64,000 nucleotides of DNA, taken from assembly GCA_016946835.1 (NCBI GenBank), contig JACVTC010000091.1, positions 1 to 64,000 on the forward strand, written 5' to 3'. The notes beneath the pieces are model-generated. The model saw only the letters and a list, made by a program, of their open reading frames with translations. It was not told where the DNA came from and made no database searches. The DNA comes from Neocallimastix lanati (nom. inval.) (taxonomy: Eukaryota; Neocallimastigomycota; Neocallimastigomycetes; Neocallimastigales; Neocallimastigaceae). Positions 42,537 to 55,221 of this stretch are shown piece after piece. Each line of letters starts with the position of its first letter. The first letter of the stretch is position 1. A program made the translations under genes and the position numbers.

Positions 42537-44542
42537 GGCTTAAAAATTGATCCTGTGTTAAAAGTATGTGACGGAGAAAGTGTATATGATTACTGTTGGT
42601 ATCCATATATGAGAAGTTCAGGTATTAATCTTTATCGTCTTTTATTTTATATTACAGAAATTAAATTTAAATAATAATAATAATGAAAATGGTAATAATG
42701 AAAATGATAATAATGAAAATAATAATGAAAATAATAATGAAAATGATAATAATGAAAAAATAGTATTTTTTATAGTAGTAGCAGTAATAATAATAATAAT
42801 AATAATAATAATTATATTTTTTTTATAATATTTACCTATATTAAATATTATTATTGATAGATCCTTCATCATCTGTATTTATTTCAGCAAGTAGAGATTT
42901 ACCAATTCACATGTGGGATGCATATTATGGCACTGTAAATAATTGTTACAATTTATTATATAATTTTTATTTAAAAAATATTTGAAACTATAATAATTAA
43001 TAATTATATATATTTACATTTATTATTTATTTGTTTATAAAAATACATATATTATATATATATATATATATATTTCAAGATACGTGCCTCTTATTGTACA
43101 TATGATAAATATGATCAAATAGTGGCTCCCCATTCTATAAATTTTAATCTTGATGGTTCAAAGTATTTAAGAAATATTAGTGTTAATTTAAAGTTAAAAA
43201 ATTTTAAATATTAAAACGACTTTACCATATTATCTAAAATATTATTAGAATATATGCCGGTTTAAATAATTTAATACAGATTTTTGATATAAGTAGACCT
43301 GGTGGACCAATTGATAAAAAATTAACAACACCAACAAGAAAAAGTAAACATGGACAAAAAGGTATTATATATATGTATATATTAGTTCCTTGTGAAATAT
43401 AAAATCTATGTAATTTATTTTTTATTAATATTATCATCTTTATTTACTTAAATTATTCTGTACAAAAGGAATAATTGCATGTATGGATTTTAATCCTGAT
43501 TATTCAGGGTTATTAGCAGCAGGCTCATTATCAAAATCAATAGGAATATATGATACTAATAATTCGAATGAATTAATATTTCAAAAAAAAAAACTGAAAG
43601 GTGGTGTTATACAGGTACAATTTTCATCTGATGGAAATTATTTATATTCAGTATCGAGACAAACAGATGGTATAGTTTGTTGGGATATACGAAATACTGG
43701 TAAGATGCTATGCGATTATATAAGACCAGGAAAAACAAATCAACGAATATCGTTTGATATAAGTAAAGATGGAAAATATTTAATTTCTGGTGATAAAGTA
43801 TGCATAATAAATAAATAAATAAACAAATAAATAATATAATAATAATAATAATTAATAATAATTGTAAATGTAATTGATGATTTTTATTTTTAGGAAGGCT
43901 ATTTGAATGTGTACGAATTGAAAAATTTTGTTAAATCAGCTGAAACTTTAGAAGAATTAAATAATCAAGAAAAGAAATTTGAATCCATTGAACCTTTATA
44001 TAGATATAAAGTACAAAAAGGTAAATAAAAATACATAAAAAAAAAAAAAAAAGAAAAAAAATTATAATAAATTTAATAATTAAATAGAGAATAAAACTTC
44101 AATTTTTATTAATATGTATAATATAGATACAATAACATCAGCTGCATTTCATCCTTATTATCCTATTCTTTTTACATGCTCAGGACAAAGAAAATTTAAA
44201 CTTAATATAGAAGATTATGAAAATGAAAATAGTAATAGATATTTTGTTTTATTTTATCTTCTATTTTTTATTTTTATTTTTTTTTTTATTATAATTTATT
44301 TTTTTTCCTAACATTTTAATAATATTCAAAAATTATAGAAATAACAAATAGTGAACATATAATAAATAATAAAATGGAGGTATATTTGTTATATTTGTTA
44401 CATAAAATAAATTATAATATTTTTATATTTAAATTAATTTACTAATATATATTAAATAAAATAGAAACAAGATGAAAATGAAATGATAGAAAGTGATATT
44501 AGTGAAAATGTTTTATCTGTATGGCAAGTTGGACCAATATAA
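41168..44542 (+). CDS. WRAP53/TCAB1-like WD40 protein
   Basis: Twelve exons: 41168-42012, 42107-42169, 42297-42325, 42538-42621, 42861-42934, 43080-43162, 43249-43361, 43469-43797, 43894-44020, 44127-44231, 44339-44379, 44465-44542; 656 aa, all GT-AG. The N-terminal 280 residues are Asn/Lys/Glu-rich low complexity. The rest is a WD40 propeller with strong family signatures: SPDGTCILSSSNDNILRLFE, DGESVYDYCWYP, SASRDLPIHMWDAYYGTIRA, FDISRPGG, GQKGIIACMDFNPDYSGLLA, GIVCWDIRNTGK, TNQRISFDISKDGKYLISGD and TSAAFHPYYPILFTCSGQRK. In animals WRAP53 binds CAB boxes of scaRNAs and telomerase RNA; yeast Swt21 is the counterpart. The start is uncertain: an upstream ATG at 41112 begins the same repeat peptide but is one base out of frame. 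Confidence 0.9.
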
Positions 44543-44576
44543 AAGCAAAATAGAAAAAAAAAAAAAAAAAAAAAGG

Positions 44577-44765
44577 CAAAATAAAATAAAATAAAATAAA
44601 ATAAAATAAAATAAAATAAAATAAAATAAAATAAAATAAAATAAAATAAAATAAAATAAAATAAAATAAAATAAAATAAAATAAAATAAAATAAAATAAA
44701 ATAAAATAAAATAAAATAAAATAAAATAAAATAAAATAAAATAAAATAAAATAAAATAAAATAAA
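44577..44765 (+). repeat. (AAAAT)n microsatellite
   Basis: About 37 nearly perfect pentamers just downstream of the WRAP53-like stop codon. Confidence 0.95.
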
Positions 44766-45054
44766 TTAAATTAAAAAAAATTAAAATAAAATAAATTAAA
44801 ACTAAGTAAAATATATTTATATATTGTATTTTTAGTATTTTTATTTTTTTCTCATTAATAACTTTTATTTACTTTTTATAATTAATATTTTTGTTTTATT
44901 TGTAATTTAATATATTATTTATATATTTATATTTATTCATATATATATATATTTGTTAGTAAATATTATTTTACTTCATAATTGATTTTATTATTAAATA
45001 TTGAATTTTATTTCATTTAATAAATTTTAAATTTTATATTATTTTAATTCAATC

Positions 45055-45122
<68 letters not shown>

Positions 45123-45123
45123 T

Positions 45124-45154
<31 letters not shown>

Positions 45155-45446
45155 CATCTTTATATATTCCTAGTGATATATTCACTATTCAACTAAAAAT
45201 AAATTAAATAGCTTATTCCCAATCTATATATATAATTAAAAAAATAGTTAATTACATAATATTTTACAATTTTTATAATATTTATAGAGAAATTAATTTA
45301 TTACCTTTTTTAATATCAAAACTCTATATATTCAAAATAATATTTAAAATTATATAATTATTAAAATATTTATTAGTTATTTCATATTTTTACATCAATA
45401 TCTATAATTAATAATAACATTATCATCATCATAATAATAATATAGA
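44766..45446. other. Convergent intergenic region
   Basis: Between two genes facing each other. T-runs near 45055-45080 and 45120-45143 surround a (TTA)n array. No other feature. Confidence 0.5.
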
Positions 45447-46630
45447 TCATACCCATTCGAATTCTAAATGGCAAACATTATCATCATCAATAAAACGACT
45501 TTTGACAGTGTAGTGACCACGTGAAATTAATCCACTTGGAGCAACTTCAGCTGGGAACTATATAAATTATTTTCACATAATTTTTTAAATAAGTAATATA
45601 TTTTTTATTAAATTTTTTTAAATATTTGTTTATCATTACTGTTTTTTCATATGGTTCAAGCTTTGGACCGAAACTACCAATCATTTCTTCATCTCTGTCG
45701 ACTATTAAAAAATATATGTTAGAGCAATTAAACTAATAAGTTTATTTTTTTCCCATTTAATTAATAATGCATTTTTACTCACCTTTAATTCCTTTTCTCT
45801 TAACAACATGAATATATTTTAAACCAGAGACCACTTCATGTTGAATCCTAGATATATATATATATCAGAATTAATCATGAAAATTATTCCTCAAGTATAT
45901 TCATAAAAAATATATATATATATATATACATTTATATAATTACTTACTTGAATGTAATCTTTAATTTGTATGTAACACCTTCTTTAATAACTATTGAGTT
46001 GTCTTTAAGAGTTGGAATTTTGGCTTTAAAATTTAAAATATATTAATTTTAATATCTTTTATAGAAATTAACAATATTAAATTATTTAATATATACCTGG
46101 GTCAGAAACATCTAATACAACATCATCTCTACCATCAATAACCATAGCAAGAGATAAAACTACAACTTTACGAGGGTCATCGGAAGGTCCTTATATATTT
46201 AATTTAATTATTAGTTTCAAGTTCAAGTAAAATATATATAACGTTATTAATTTTTCATTATGAAACAATTATGCTTATTTACCAACAACAGCCTTAAGAC
46301 CTAAAGACTATATATATAATTATATTTAAAATATTTATTTAATATATCAAAAAATTTCCTTTTATTATTATTATAATTTTATAAAATTCTTACTTCTTTC
46401 CATTTATTTAAACTTTCATCTTCAGCATCAAGATTCTTCAATTCATCAATAGTTTTCTTTTCACCAACCTTATATCCTTCAGTTTGAGTCTTTTGTACAA
46501 TACAAGTAATAAAAATATTAATTTAATAAATATTTTCATATAAATTTTATTCATTTAAAATACATACTGGGTTAAGATCTTCTAAGGAATCACCATTACT
46601 AATTGGTTGATCAACGTTTTGATTGGACAT
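45447..46630 (-). CDS. Rho GDP-dissociation inhibitor (RhoGDI)
   Basis: Eight exons on the minus strand: 46630-46568, 46489-46394, 46307-46283, 46189-46097, 46023-45948, 45847-45783, 45701-45640, 45557-45447; 196 aa, close to the usual RhoGDI length. RhoGDIs hold prenylated Rho/Rac/Cdc42 GTPases in the GDP form in the cytosol. The N-terminal arm (EDLNPTQTEGYKVGEKKTID; LDAEDESLNKWKE) precedes the immunoglobulin-like prenyl pocket: DPRKVVVLSLAMVIDGRDD, FKIQHEVVSGLKYIHVVKRK, MIGSFGPKLEPYEKTFPAEV, APSGLISRGHYTVKSRFIDD, ending HLEFEWV. Every key block expected of the family is present. Confidence 0.96.
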
Positions 46631-46830
46631 TTTTATTCTTTTATTTTATATATATATAATTCAAATAAATATTTTTCTTTTGTTAACATAAATTTATATA
46701 CTATTTTTATTTTTTTATTTATATTAATATTTAAAAAGTTGTATAAAGTTTTATTAATTCAATGTTTTCATATATAATTATACTTTCAAAATAAATTTTA
46801 TTATTTATTTATTATTATTCTTTTATACTT

Positions 46831-47090
46831 CATTTTTCAAAAGAAATATCTAAAAAATATTATTCTTAATATAGTTACTTCTATTATATATTAAAATATA
46901 ATCAAAATATTGAACGTTTGAACAAATGTATTTTGCTATTTTTAGTGTAAAATTTTTATACATTTTTCAAAAGAAATATCTAAAAAATATTATTCTTAAT
47001 ATAGTTACTTCTATTATATATTAAAATATAATCAAAATATTGAACGTTTGAACAAATGTATTTTGCTATTTTTAGTGTAAAATTTTTATA
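46831..47090 (+). repeat. Perfect 130-bp tandem duplication
   Basis: 46831-46960 and 46961-47090 read identically, starting CATTTTTCAAAAGAAATATC and ending AATTTTTATA. Located about 200 bases upstream of the RhoGDI start codon. Confidence 0.95.
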
Positions 47091-49627
47091 CGTTTAAAGT
47101 TTTGTATATATCCTTATTGCTGTAAATATTCTATATAATTTTTCAATTTTTAGAAACTTCATTTTACAAAATTTCAACTTGTTTTATCTTTTGTTTACTT
47201 ATTAATATTTTTTTAATATAATATACAAACTTTTTTCTTATTAAATTTTCATTTATAATAATTAATACAGTTATATAATTTTCAATTTTTTCTTAATTCA
47301 TATTTTATTAATAGTATATTTTAAAAATTTGTTTAAATTTTAACCATTGTTGTTTATTTTTGTTTAATGCTATCGTTTATTATTTATTTATTTCTAATAA
47401 ATAAGTTAAGTAATTTATGGCTTTATTCTAATTTTTTTTTTTTTATTTTCCTATTATTTTCTCTTTCTTTTTTTTATAAAATTAATTACATTTATTACAA
47501 TTACTTTTAAAATTATTACTATTTTTTTATTTAATTTATTTATTTTTTTTTGTTTTAAAACTTCTAAATATATTTCATTTGTATTTATTTAAATTTTTAT
47601 TAAGTTATTTTTATGCTTTAGAATGTTTGTTATTATATAATTTTAATATTCAATTCTGTCCAAAAATATCATTTATTTATATAATTTTTGTTTATAAATA
47701 ACTATATATATATATACATTCACTAAAGTTCTTCAATTATTTGTTAATAAGATTAGTTTTTTAAAAAAAATATATATATAAATATAAATAAAACGAAATT
47801 ATATATATTTTAAGAAAAGAATAAATATTAACTAAAAATTTTATATTATTGATTAAACTAAATGTTAATATAATATAAAAATAATATTTATTAAATCAAT
47901 TTAATATAATTTTTATATAAAATTATTACAATTATTATTATTAACTTAATATGGAAATTGTTAATTTATTTTTATTTCTATTACTATTTATTATTTATTT
48001 ATTCACTTACTAATGTTTATTATTTATTGACATATTCATTTATTAACATTATAAAAATATTATTTGTATTATATATTTAATAAGTGAATAAATATAAATA
48101 AATATTAAAAAAAAAGTTTATAAAAATGTACCTATATCATCTTTCAGAGTAGAATATTTAAAAATAAAATTCAATCAAATAATATATATATTGAATATGT
48201 TGTAATATATTATGAATTATATAATTTTTTTCTATTATATATTAATAGAATAAATATATATTTATAATTCAAATATAAATCTTAATATATATAATACTAT
48301 ATAATATACTGTTTAATTTAGTATTTTTAAAAACTAAGGTGTATAATACATTTTAACTAAATAAAAAAATTAAGTTTAATTAAACTTATAAATAGCAATT
48401 GGTGTATTGTACATTAAAATATTTAATTTTAATACATAAATTATATATTCTAATGTATATTAAATATATTATTTATAATATAATTTGTTAATGTATTAAA
48501 TGTAATAATAATAAAATCATATATTTCAATTACATATTTGAAATAGAGCATATTATGTAATTATATAATTGAGTTGAAATACATTTTAATATAATATTTT
48601 AATTACTTTTTATTATTTTTTTATCAAATTAATAAAAATAATATTATTATGAAGAATTACTATTATTAATATAAATTAATAATTTAATATCAAAATAATC
48701 TTATATTACTCTAATTATACACAATATTTATTTTTATATTTAAATTAGACAACTCTATTTTCATTATATTTTAAGAGTAATCTTAAATTATTTCCTTTAA
48801 TTTAAATATAAAAAAAAGCATAAAAAAAACAGAAGAGAAAAAAAAGAGAAGTTTGAATTATATTATTTATTAATATTTTTATTATTACAAATATTAATAG
48901 ATAATAAAAATCATAATTATAACTTTATAAATTAATTTTAAGTTTTTACATATAGTTTTATATTATTTATATTGAAATATTAATAATTAAAAAAGCCTAA
49001 TAAATATTAGGAAGTATTATGGGTAGAATATATAAATTAAAAAAAATGATTGTACTACATTTAAAAGAAATAAAATTAGAAATGAAATTTAATAAGCATA
49101 ATATACATATAATAAATAAATAATACGTAAATAATAATAAATTATAAATAAAAAATAATAAATATTAAATAATTAAATAATTACAATTATATTATATATA
49201 TATATATAATATATGAAAATTGATACTATAATCCTTTTTAAAATTATTATTTTTTTATTAATAATTTATAACTTATTGTATAAATAAATTAATCTTAATA
49301 GAAATATTAATTGTATTAAATAATTTTATATACATTAATGTAATAAAAAAAATATAAAATAATGTACTTAAAGTCAATCTATTGTGATACATTTTTTTTT
49401 TTTTTTTTGATATTTAAGATTTACAATATTATTAATCAATAAATAAATAATATATAAATATATATTTTAAATTTATTTAAATAAACGAAAATGATATATA
49501 TAAAAATTATAAATTTAGATTTTAAATCTTTTTTATCTATATATTGGTATTAAATACTTTTAAATTTCAAATTAAAAAGAAATTAAATAATTGTTAATTT
49601 TTTTTATAAAAGAATTTATTTATTACC
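47091..49627. other. Long divergent intergenic region
   Basis: 2.5 kb of very AT-rich DNA between RhoGDI (-) and the ARMT1-like gene (+). No ORF, tRNA or repeat element supported. A TA-run sits near 49194 and a T-run near 49391. Presumably holds both promoters. Confidence 0.5.
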
Positions 49628-50916
49628 ATGAATGATTCATTATTGCCACCAAAACCGTTATTAAGAGGTATTATTCCAAAAAGTTTTGCAGAAGATACTT
49701 TTGATAGACGAATTCCAGATATTTTTACCCAGGTAATTATTTATATATTAAGTATAATAATTATTATTCGTTTATTTTTAAAGAAAATATATATATATAT
49801 ATATATAATTTTAATTTTTATTAAATTTAATTTATTTTAGGTAGTAAAAAATTTTGAAGACGCCCTTAGTAAAGTTGATCCTTCAGAAAATGAGAAATTA
49901 AAGGAAGGAAAAGAAATTAAAAGTAAATTAGAGAAATTAGTTGATGATATAATTAATGATAGAGAATTTAATGAACTTAATAAAGGTAAAAAATTGATTT
50001 TAATTAATTGATATAATAATATATTTGAATTGTATATATTAATGTATTGGCTTATTTTATTATTTATTATTTTTTTTTTTTTGAAATTCAAATATAAAAA
50101 ATTTTAAATAATTAAAGATGAGTATCAAGACTGTGAAGAATGGAATAATTGTATTAAATATTGGAAGAACAAAAATGAAGCAACATATAAAAAATGTTCA
50201 TGGCTTTTTTCTGAAAGTTATTTATACCGAGTTTTAGCGTAATATAATATATTTTATTTTATTTTAATTATATTTATATATAATATTTTAAAATAAATTT
50301 TTTAAATAAAAATATTATAATTGCCTCTAATTTTAATTTTAAATATTTTTATAATAAATTTATTATAAAATAGTAATTATTTTTCAATTAGTAAGTATTG
50401 GAAGAATTATGATTCATTTACGGTAAAAAAAGAAAAATCTTTAATTGGAGAAACTTGGAAATCAGTTGTTGCAATGGCTGATATGATAAATCCATTAATA
50501 AAAAATACTGATGATAATTCAGTTCGTGAAACTTTCATAAGTTTCTTAAAGGTAAATGAATATTTTTATATTTAATCATAATTAATATATATTATTTTTT
50601 TTTCTAACTTTATTTAATTACATTATTTTAGTATTCTTTATGGGGAAATCAAGCAGATCTTTCATTACATACTAATGCAAAGATAGATTTAACAAATTTA
50701 CATAAAATTACACTTGATGAAATTAAAAAAAGTGACAATAACTTAATATCCGATGAATCGTCAAAAATTTGGGATTATGTTTCTACAATACACGGAAAAC
50801 GATTTGATTTTATTTTGGATGTAAAGAATATAAATAGATTTATTTTTTATGTTTATATATAAATAAAAAAGAAATAACATATATGTCATATAAAATTTAT
50901 CAACTTTATAATCATG

Positions 50917-50948
<32 letters not shown>

Positions 50949-51798
50949 CAATTATTATTTCACTTTTAAATAAAGAATGCAGGATATGAAACATATAATG
51001 ATTTAGTTTTTGCTGATTGGTAATAATATATTATTATTTATTTTCCTTAATATTTATTTTGTTTAAATTAGAATCATATATATTAATTTTTTACTTAAAA
51101 TTTTAAAAGGCTAATGTCTAAAGGCTTTGCATCACAAATCGTCTGGCATTGTAAACAAATTCCATGGTATGTTAGTGATACTAATATTAAAGATTTTAAG
51201 TGGATAATTGATACTTGCATTAATCCTCCAGAATCTTTGAAAAATTTTGATAATACAAATGTTATTGAAATGGCTAAGCGTTGGAAAACTTATATAGAAA
51301 ATAATCAATGGGTTTTAAATAATGATATTTTCTGGACTTCGAATTATCCATTCTGGCATATGGCAACTTTTGCTCCAAAATTATATGAATATTTATCTGA
51401 CTCATCTCTTTTAATTTTTAAGGGTGATATGGTAATATTTTGTATATTTATTATGATTTTAATAATTTTATTAGTTGATTCTATTATAAATAAAAACAAA
51501 TAAATTAAAAAGTTTTAATATTAAAAATTAATAGAATTATAGAAAAACTGTTTATGATTGTTATTGGCCTTTTACAACACCATTTATTGAAGCTTGTGGT
51601 AATTTCGGTCAACCTGTTCCAATTACTGGGAAACCATTTCCACCATTTGCTTGCCTTCGCACTTGTAAGGCTGATGTTATTACTGGACTGAAAGAAGGTG
51701 TATCAGAAAGATTAGATAAAGAATGTAAAGAATGGCTTGTTAATGGAAAATATGGAATAATTCAATTCAATGATAAATATTTAAATTTAAGAAAGTAA
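49628..51798 (+). CDS. ARMT1/DUF89 damage-control phosphatase
   Basis: Eight exons: 49628-49732, 49841-49985, 50118-50238, 50392-50551, 50632-50820, 50976-51019, 51110-51431, 51535-51798; 449 aa, the expected size for fungal DUF89 proteins. The family (yeast YMR027W, human ARMT1) is a metal-dependent phosphatase that clears reactive sugar phosphates such as fructose-1-phosphate; a methyltransferase role was proposed for the human protein. Diagnostic motifs: IPDIFTQVVKNFED, SYLYRVLAKYWKNYD, SLWGNQADLS, FDFILDNAGYETYNDLVFAD (metal-binding Asp/Asn), WLMSKGFASQIVWHCKQIPW, LLIFKGDMNYRK, and RTCKADVITGL near the C-terminus. The first ATG follows an in-frame-free AT-rich leader. No damage seen. Confidence 0.93.
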
Positions 51799-52259
51799 AA
51801 AAAAAAAAAAAAATTAGAGTTATTGATTTGCAGCATAAAAGTTTTATATTTTTTAAATCAATGCAAATAAATAAATAATAAATAAATAAATAAATAAATA
51901 ATAAATAAATAAATAAAAAATAAATGTATATATATAAATTTAACTAAATATAAATTAATTTTTAGATGATGGAATAACTTATTTTCTTTTATATAAATAT
52001 ATACTTATAATACGCAAGTATTAAGGATGGAAAGTATATTCATGACAATTTATATAAAATATATAATATGTTATTTATAAATATTACAAATGATATTTAA
52101 ATGTATTGTTAGCATAAATTTATAAAACATAACTATTTTATAAAACATAAATATTAATGCCCTTAAATAAATTACATAATAAATAAATTATATAATGAAT
52201 AAATTACATAATAAATATATTAAATAATATGAATAAATATATAGTATAAGTAGTTATCA
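51799..52259 (-). repeat. 3' UTR of ARMT1-like gene, then probable copia LTR
   Basis: About 51,799-51,960 is A-rich with AAAT repeats. Read on the minus strand, a purine tract GAGGGGGAAT (52260-52269) is followed by TGATAACTACTTAT, a plausible LTR start at 52259. The other end is undefined (perhaps near 51965) and no second LTR is visible. Confidence 0.45.
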
Positions 52260-52770
52260 TTCCCCCTCAAATGAGATTTTATGTAAAAATATTATTTGTA
52301 AATTTTAGTATTTTCGTACCATTTAAATATTTTGTTGATATATCAACTAACATTTTTCCGTGTCTACATATTTTAAATTTATTCTTTTCTTTAATATATT
52401 GTTTCTATTGAAATGATATCTGACATCTCTATGTTTTAATTTATAATTAATTTCACCATTTTTCTTTATATATTTACTTTCTTGATAATCAGTATAGATC
52501 GTTACATTTAATTTTTTATTATTTAATTTTTTATTAATATTTCCTTAATAATGTTCCTTAGCCATAATATGTTCATTACACTTTTTGAAGTACTTTATAT
52601 TATTTAGTTTTTGCAGTAGAAGCAGTAACACAAGATTACTTGTTAGATATTTAGCATATAGGACTTTTCCCCATTTAGATTATTCTATTGGAACTATATT
52701 TCCCATCAGCTTTATCATCTGTGAAATTTGAGTCTGTATATGCAATTAACTTCCCCTTTCCATCATATTA
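52260..52770 (-). pseudogene. Ty1/copia pol remnant (RNase H end)
   Basis: Minus-strand translation shows the C-terminal RNase H part of a copia polyprotein: KGKLIAYTDSNFTDDKADGK, then broken text resembling the usual Ser-Thr-x-Glu-Ala block, EHIMAKEH, and near the end KMLVDISTKYLNGTKILKF, equivalent to the ADILTKPL region of copia elements. Several stops and frame changes. A purine tract directly follows. It is the only copia-type sequence I see; it lies just past the ARMT1-like gene. Confidence 0.75.
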
Positions 52771-53180
52771 TTAAAAATTTCATCATTTTTTTAATACTTT
52801 TTTAATTCATAATTTTATTAGATAATGAATATTATTAGTATATCATTAATATTGCTATTGATATAAAACAAATATGTGTAGTAACATATTCGTATATTTA
52901 TTAATAATTATTAAATATAAAATTTATATCTTTTTGATAATAATTACTTTATTTTGTTTTATTTCAATATGTATTATTATAATTGTAATACTTTAATTAA
53001 TATAAAATTTATATGGTTCTATATATTAGAATATATAATATATTACTAATTTCTTATTATAAATATATTAAATTATTTATAATAGAAATAGAGGACACTC
53101 TTTTTTAAAATTTTAGGAATAAAATTATTATATTAATTGTTTAGTAAAATTTATTAAAATTATAAAGTTCGTACAACCAT

Positions 53181-53218
<38 letters not shown>

Positions 53219-55221
53219 ACTGCTTACAAATTATTGCACATAAAAATAACATTATTGATATAAAACAAATATGTGTATATTTGAATATTTGTATATTCAG
53301 ATATTAAATTTATATCTTATTATTTATAATAATTTATATTATTATATATTTTATATTATTATGTATATTTTATATTATTTATATTTTGTATATATTATTT
53401 ATATTCCTTATATATATTTCTTAAATACTAAATTATACTTCTTATTTTAAATTATTAAAGTTTATAATTATTAAAGTATATATAATTAATATAATAGTTT
53501 ATATTATTTATATATTATTCATATTAAAATATTATTATTTATTTATATATATATATTATATTTATATATATATATTTATTTATAATAATTATATATTATT
53601 AATACTTTACAGTATAATTAATATTAACTCTTATTCTTGTTTTGTTTTTCTTTAGTAGAAATAATATTGTAATTATAAAAATAAATATTAATAAAAATTA
53701 TTAATAACTCAAACACACTTATTAAACCAGCTACAACATAAAGAATATCACATTATTATATATATCATGTGATCTGTTATTAAAGAGTATAAAGATTTTA
53801 CCACGTGCAATAAATAAGGAAGTATCATTTGAATTATGATTTTTGATAATTTTACTTTTACCAATAACTTTTCTTGAATTTTTGGTTAATTTTTCAAATT
53901 ATTTATTAATTTGTTAATTTTGTTATTGTTAATTTCTTAATTATTTTTGAGTAAAATAATAATTCCATTTGAAATGCTAATTTCATTTGAATTAATTTCT
54001 TCATTTAAAATACCTTTTTCAAATTCTTTATTTTCTTATGATAAGTTAATGTTTTCTTCTTTTATATTATTATTTTCAATTAAATTCTCATTGCATAATT
54101 ATTTTCATTTAAATTTCAATTGCTTATGCTATTATTAGTTTCATTGTTAATTTCATTTAATTATTGTTTTCATTTAAAATATTATCCCCATTTAAATTGT
54201 TTTCTTCTTGATATTATTATCTTGGTTTATATTATTACTGTTGCATAAGTTACTATTTTCGTTTTAATTAACATTTTTCATTTAAATAATTATTGTTATT
54301 TTGACATTTAAAATTTTTATTTCTGATGTTTCCCCATCAAAGTCCATTTTCATAAAAGAGAAATAAAGATCGTTAAAACTACTACTTGAACATTCAAAGT
54401 TTCCTTGTTCTTTTCAATACATTCAATAATTTTAATATAGTTTATCTTTTTATTTTCTGTTTCCATAATAATATTAGAATATTTCTTTTTATAAAATCCA
54501 ATAAAAATACTCATGTTTATCAATATTAGCTTCTAAAAATTCATTAATACTATAAATTACGACAGCGTTTGAAATAAGAAACTTCCACTCGCTGGACTTT
54601 CCGTAAAGGTGTTTGACTTAGCTAAAGTAGTAGTTCTTTTAAGACATGACGATTTAAAAAAAATTCTTTTGAATATTAGAATAGAATCAAATGAAACTTT
54701 TATCTGACATATGTTGATTATTTAATTAATATGTAAAGTATAACCAGAAGAAGACATTTATGACATAGAACGTATATCACGTGAAAACATTTGTTACCAG
54801 TTACACAATATTTAAAAGTATGGTTAAAATTAATTTATACAATATGAAACAAAAGTATTAGCTAATTTACATGAAAAATAAATATTAAATACACTTATTT
54901 ATTTTACAATATATTTCAAATAAATATCAATATATATGGATGTAATGATTTTTTTTTTATATTATGTTAATAATTAAATATTGTATACTCAATATAATCA
55001 AAATAATTACAAAATAATTATTAGAATTTACTTTTTTTTTATTATTTCTAAAATATTTTTTAAATAAATAAATTATGAAAAACCTTTTAAAAAAATAAAA
55101 ATATATATATATACTTTTTTTTTTTTTTTTTTAAAAAAAATTATTATTTACTTTTTTTTCATTTTATAATTAAATAATTTAAATTAAAAAAAAAAAAAAA
55201 GTTTAAATGTCCTTATTAAAA
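52771..55221. other. AT-rich intergenic stretch, possibly with older relics
   Basis: Mostly A/T. 53930-54330 translates on the minus strand as Asn/Glu-rich text, and 54340-54850 has noticeably higher complexity (e.g. CACTCGCTGGACTTTCCG near 54586) without a sustained frame. An A-run of about 32 lies near 53185. No gene can be supported. Confidence 0.4.

Noticed and set aside
53947-54138. 63-codon plus-strand ORF
   Set aside because: Antisense of Asn/Glu-rich repeat text; no start context or homology.
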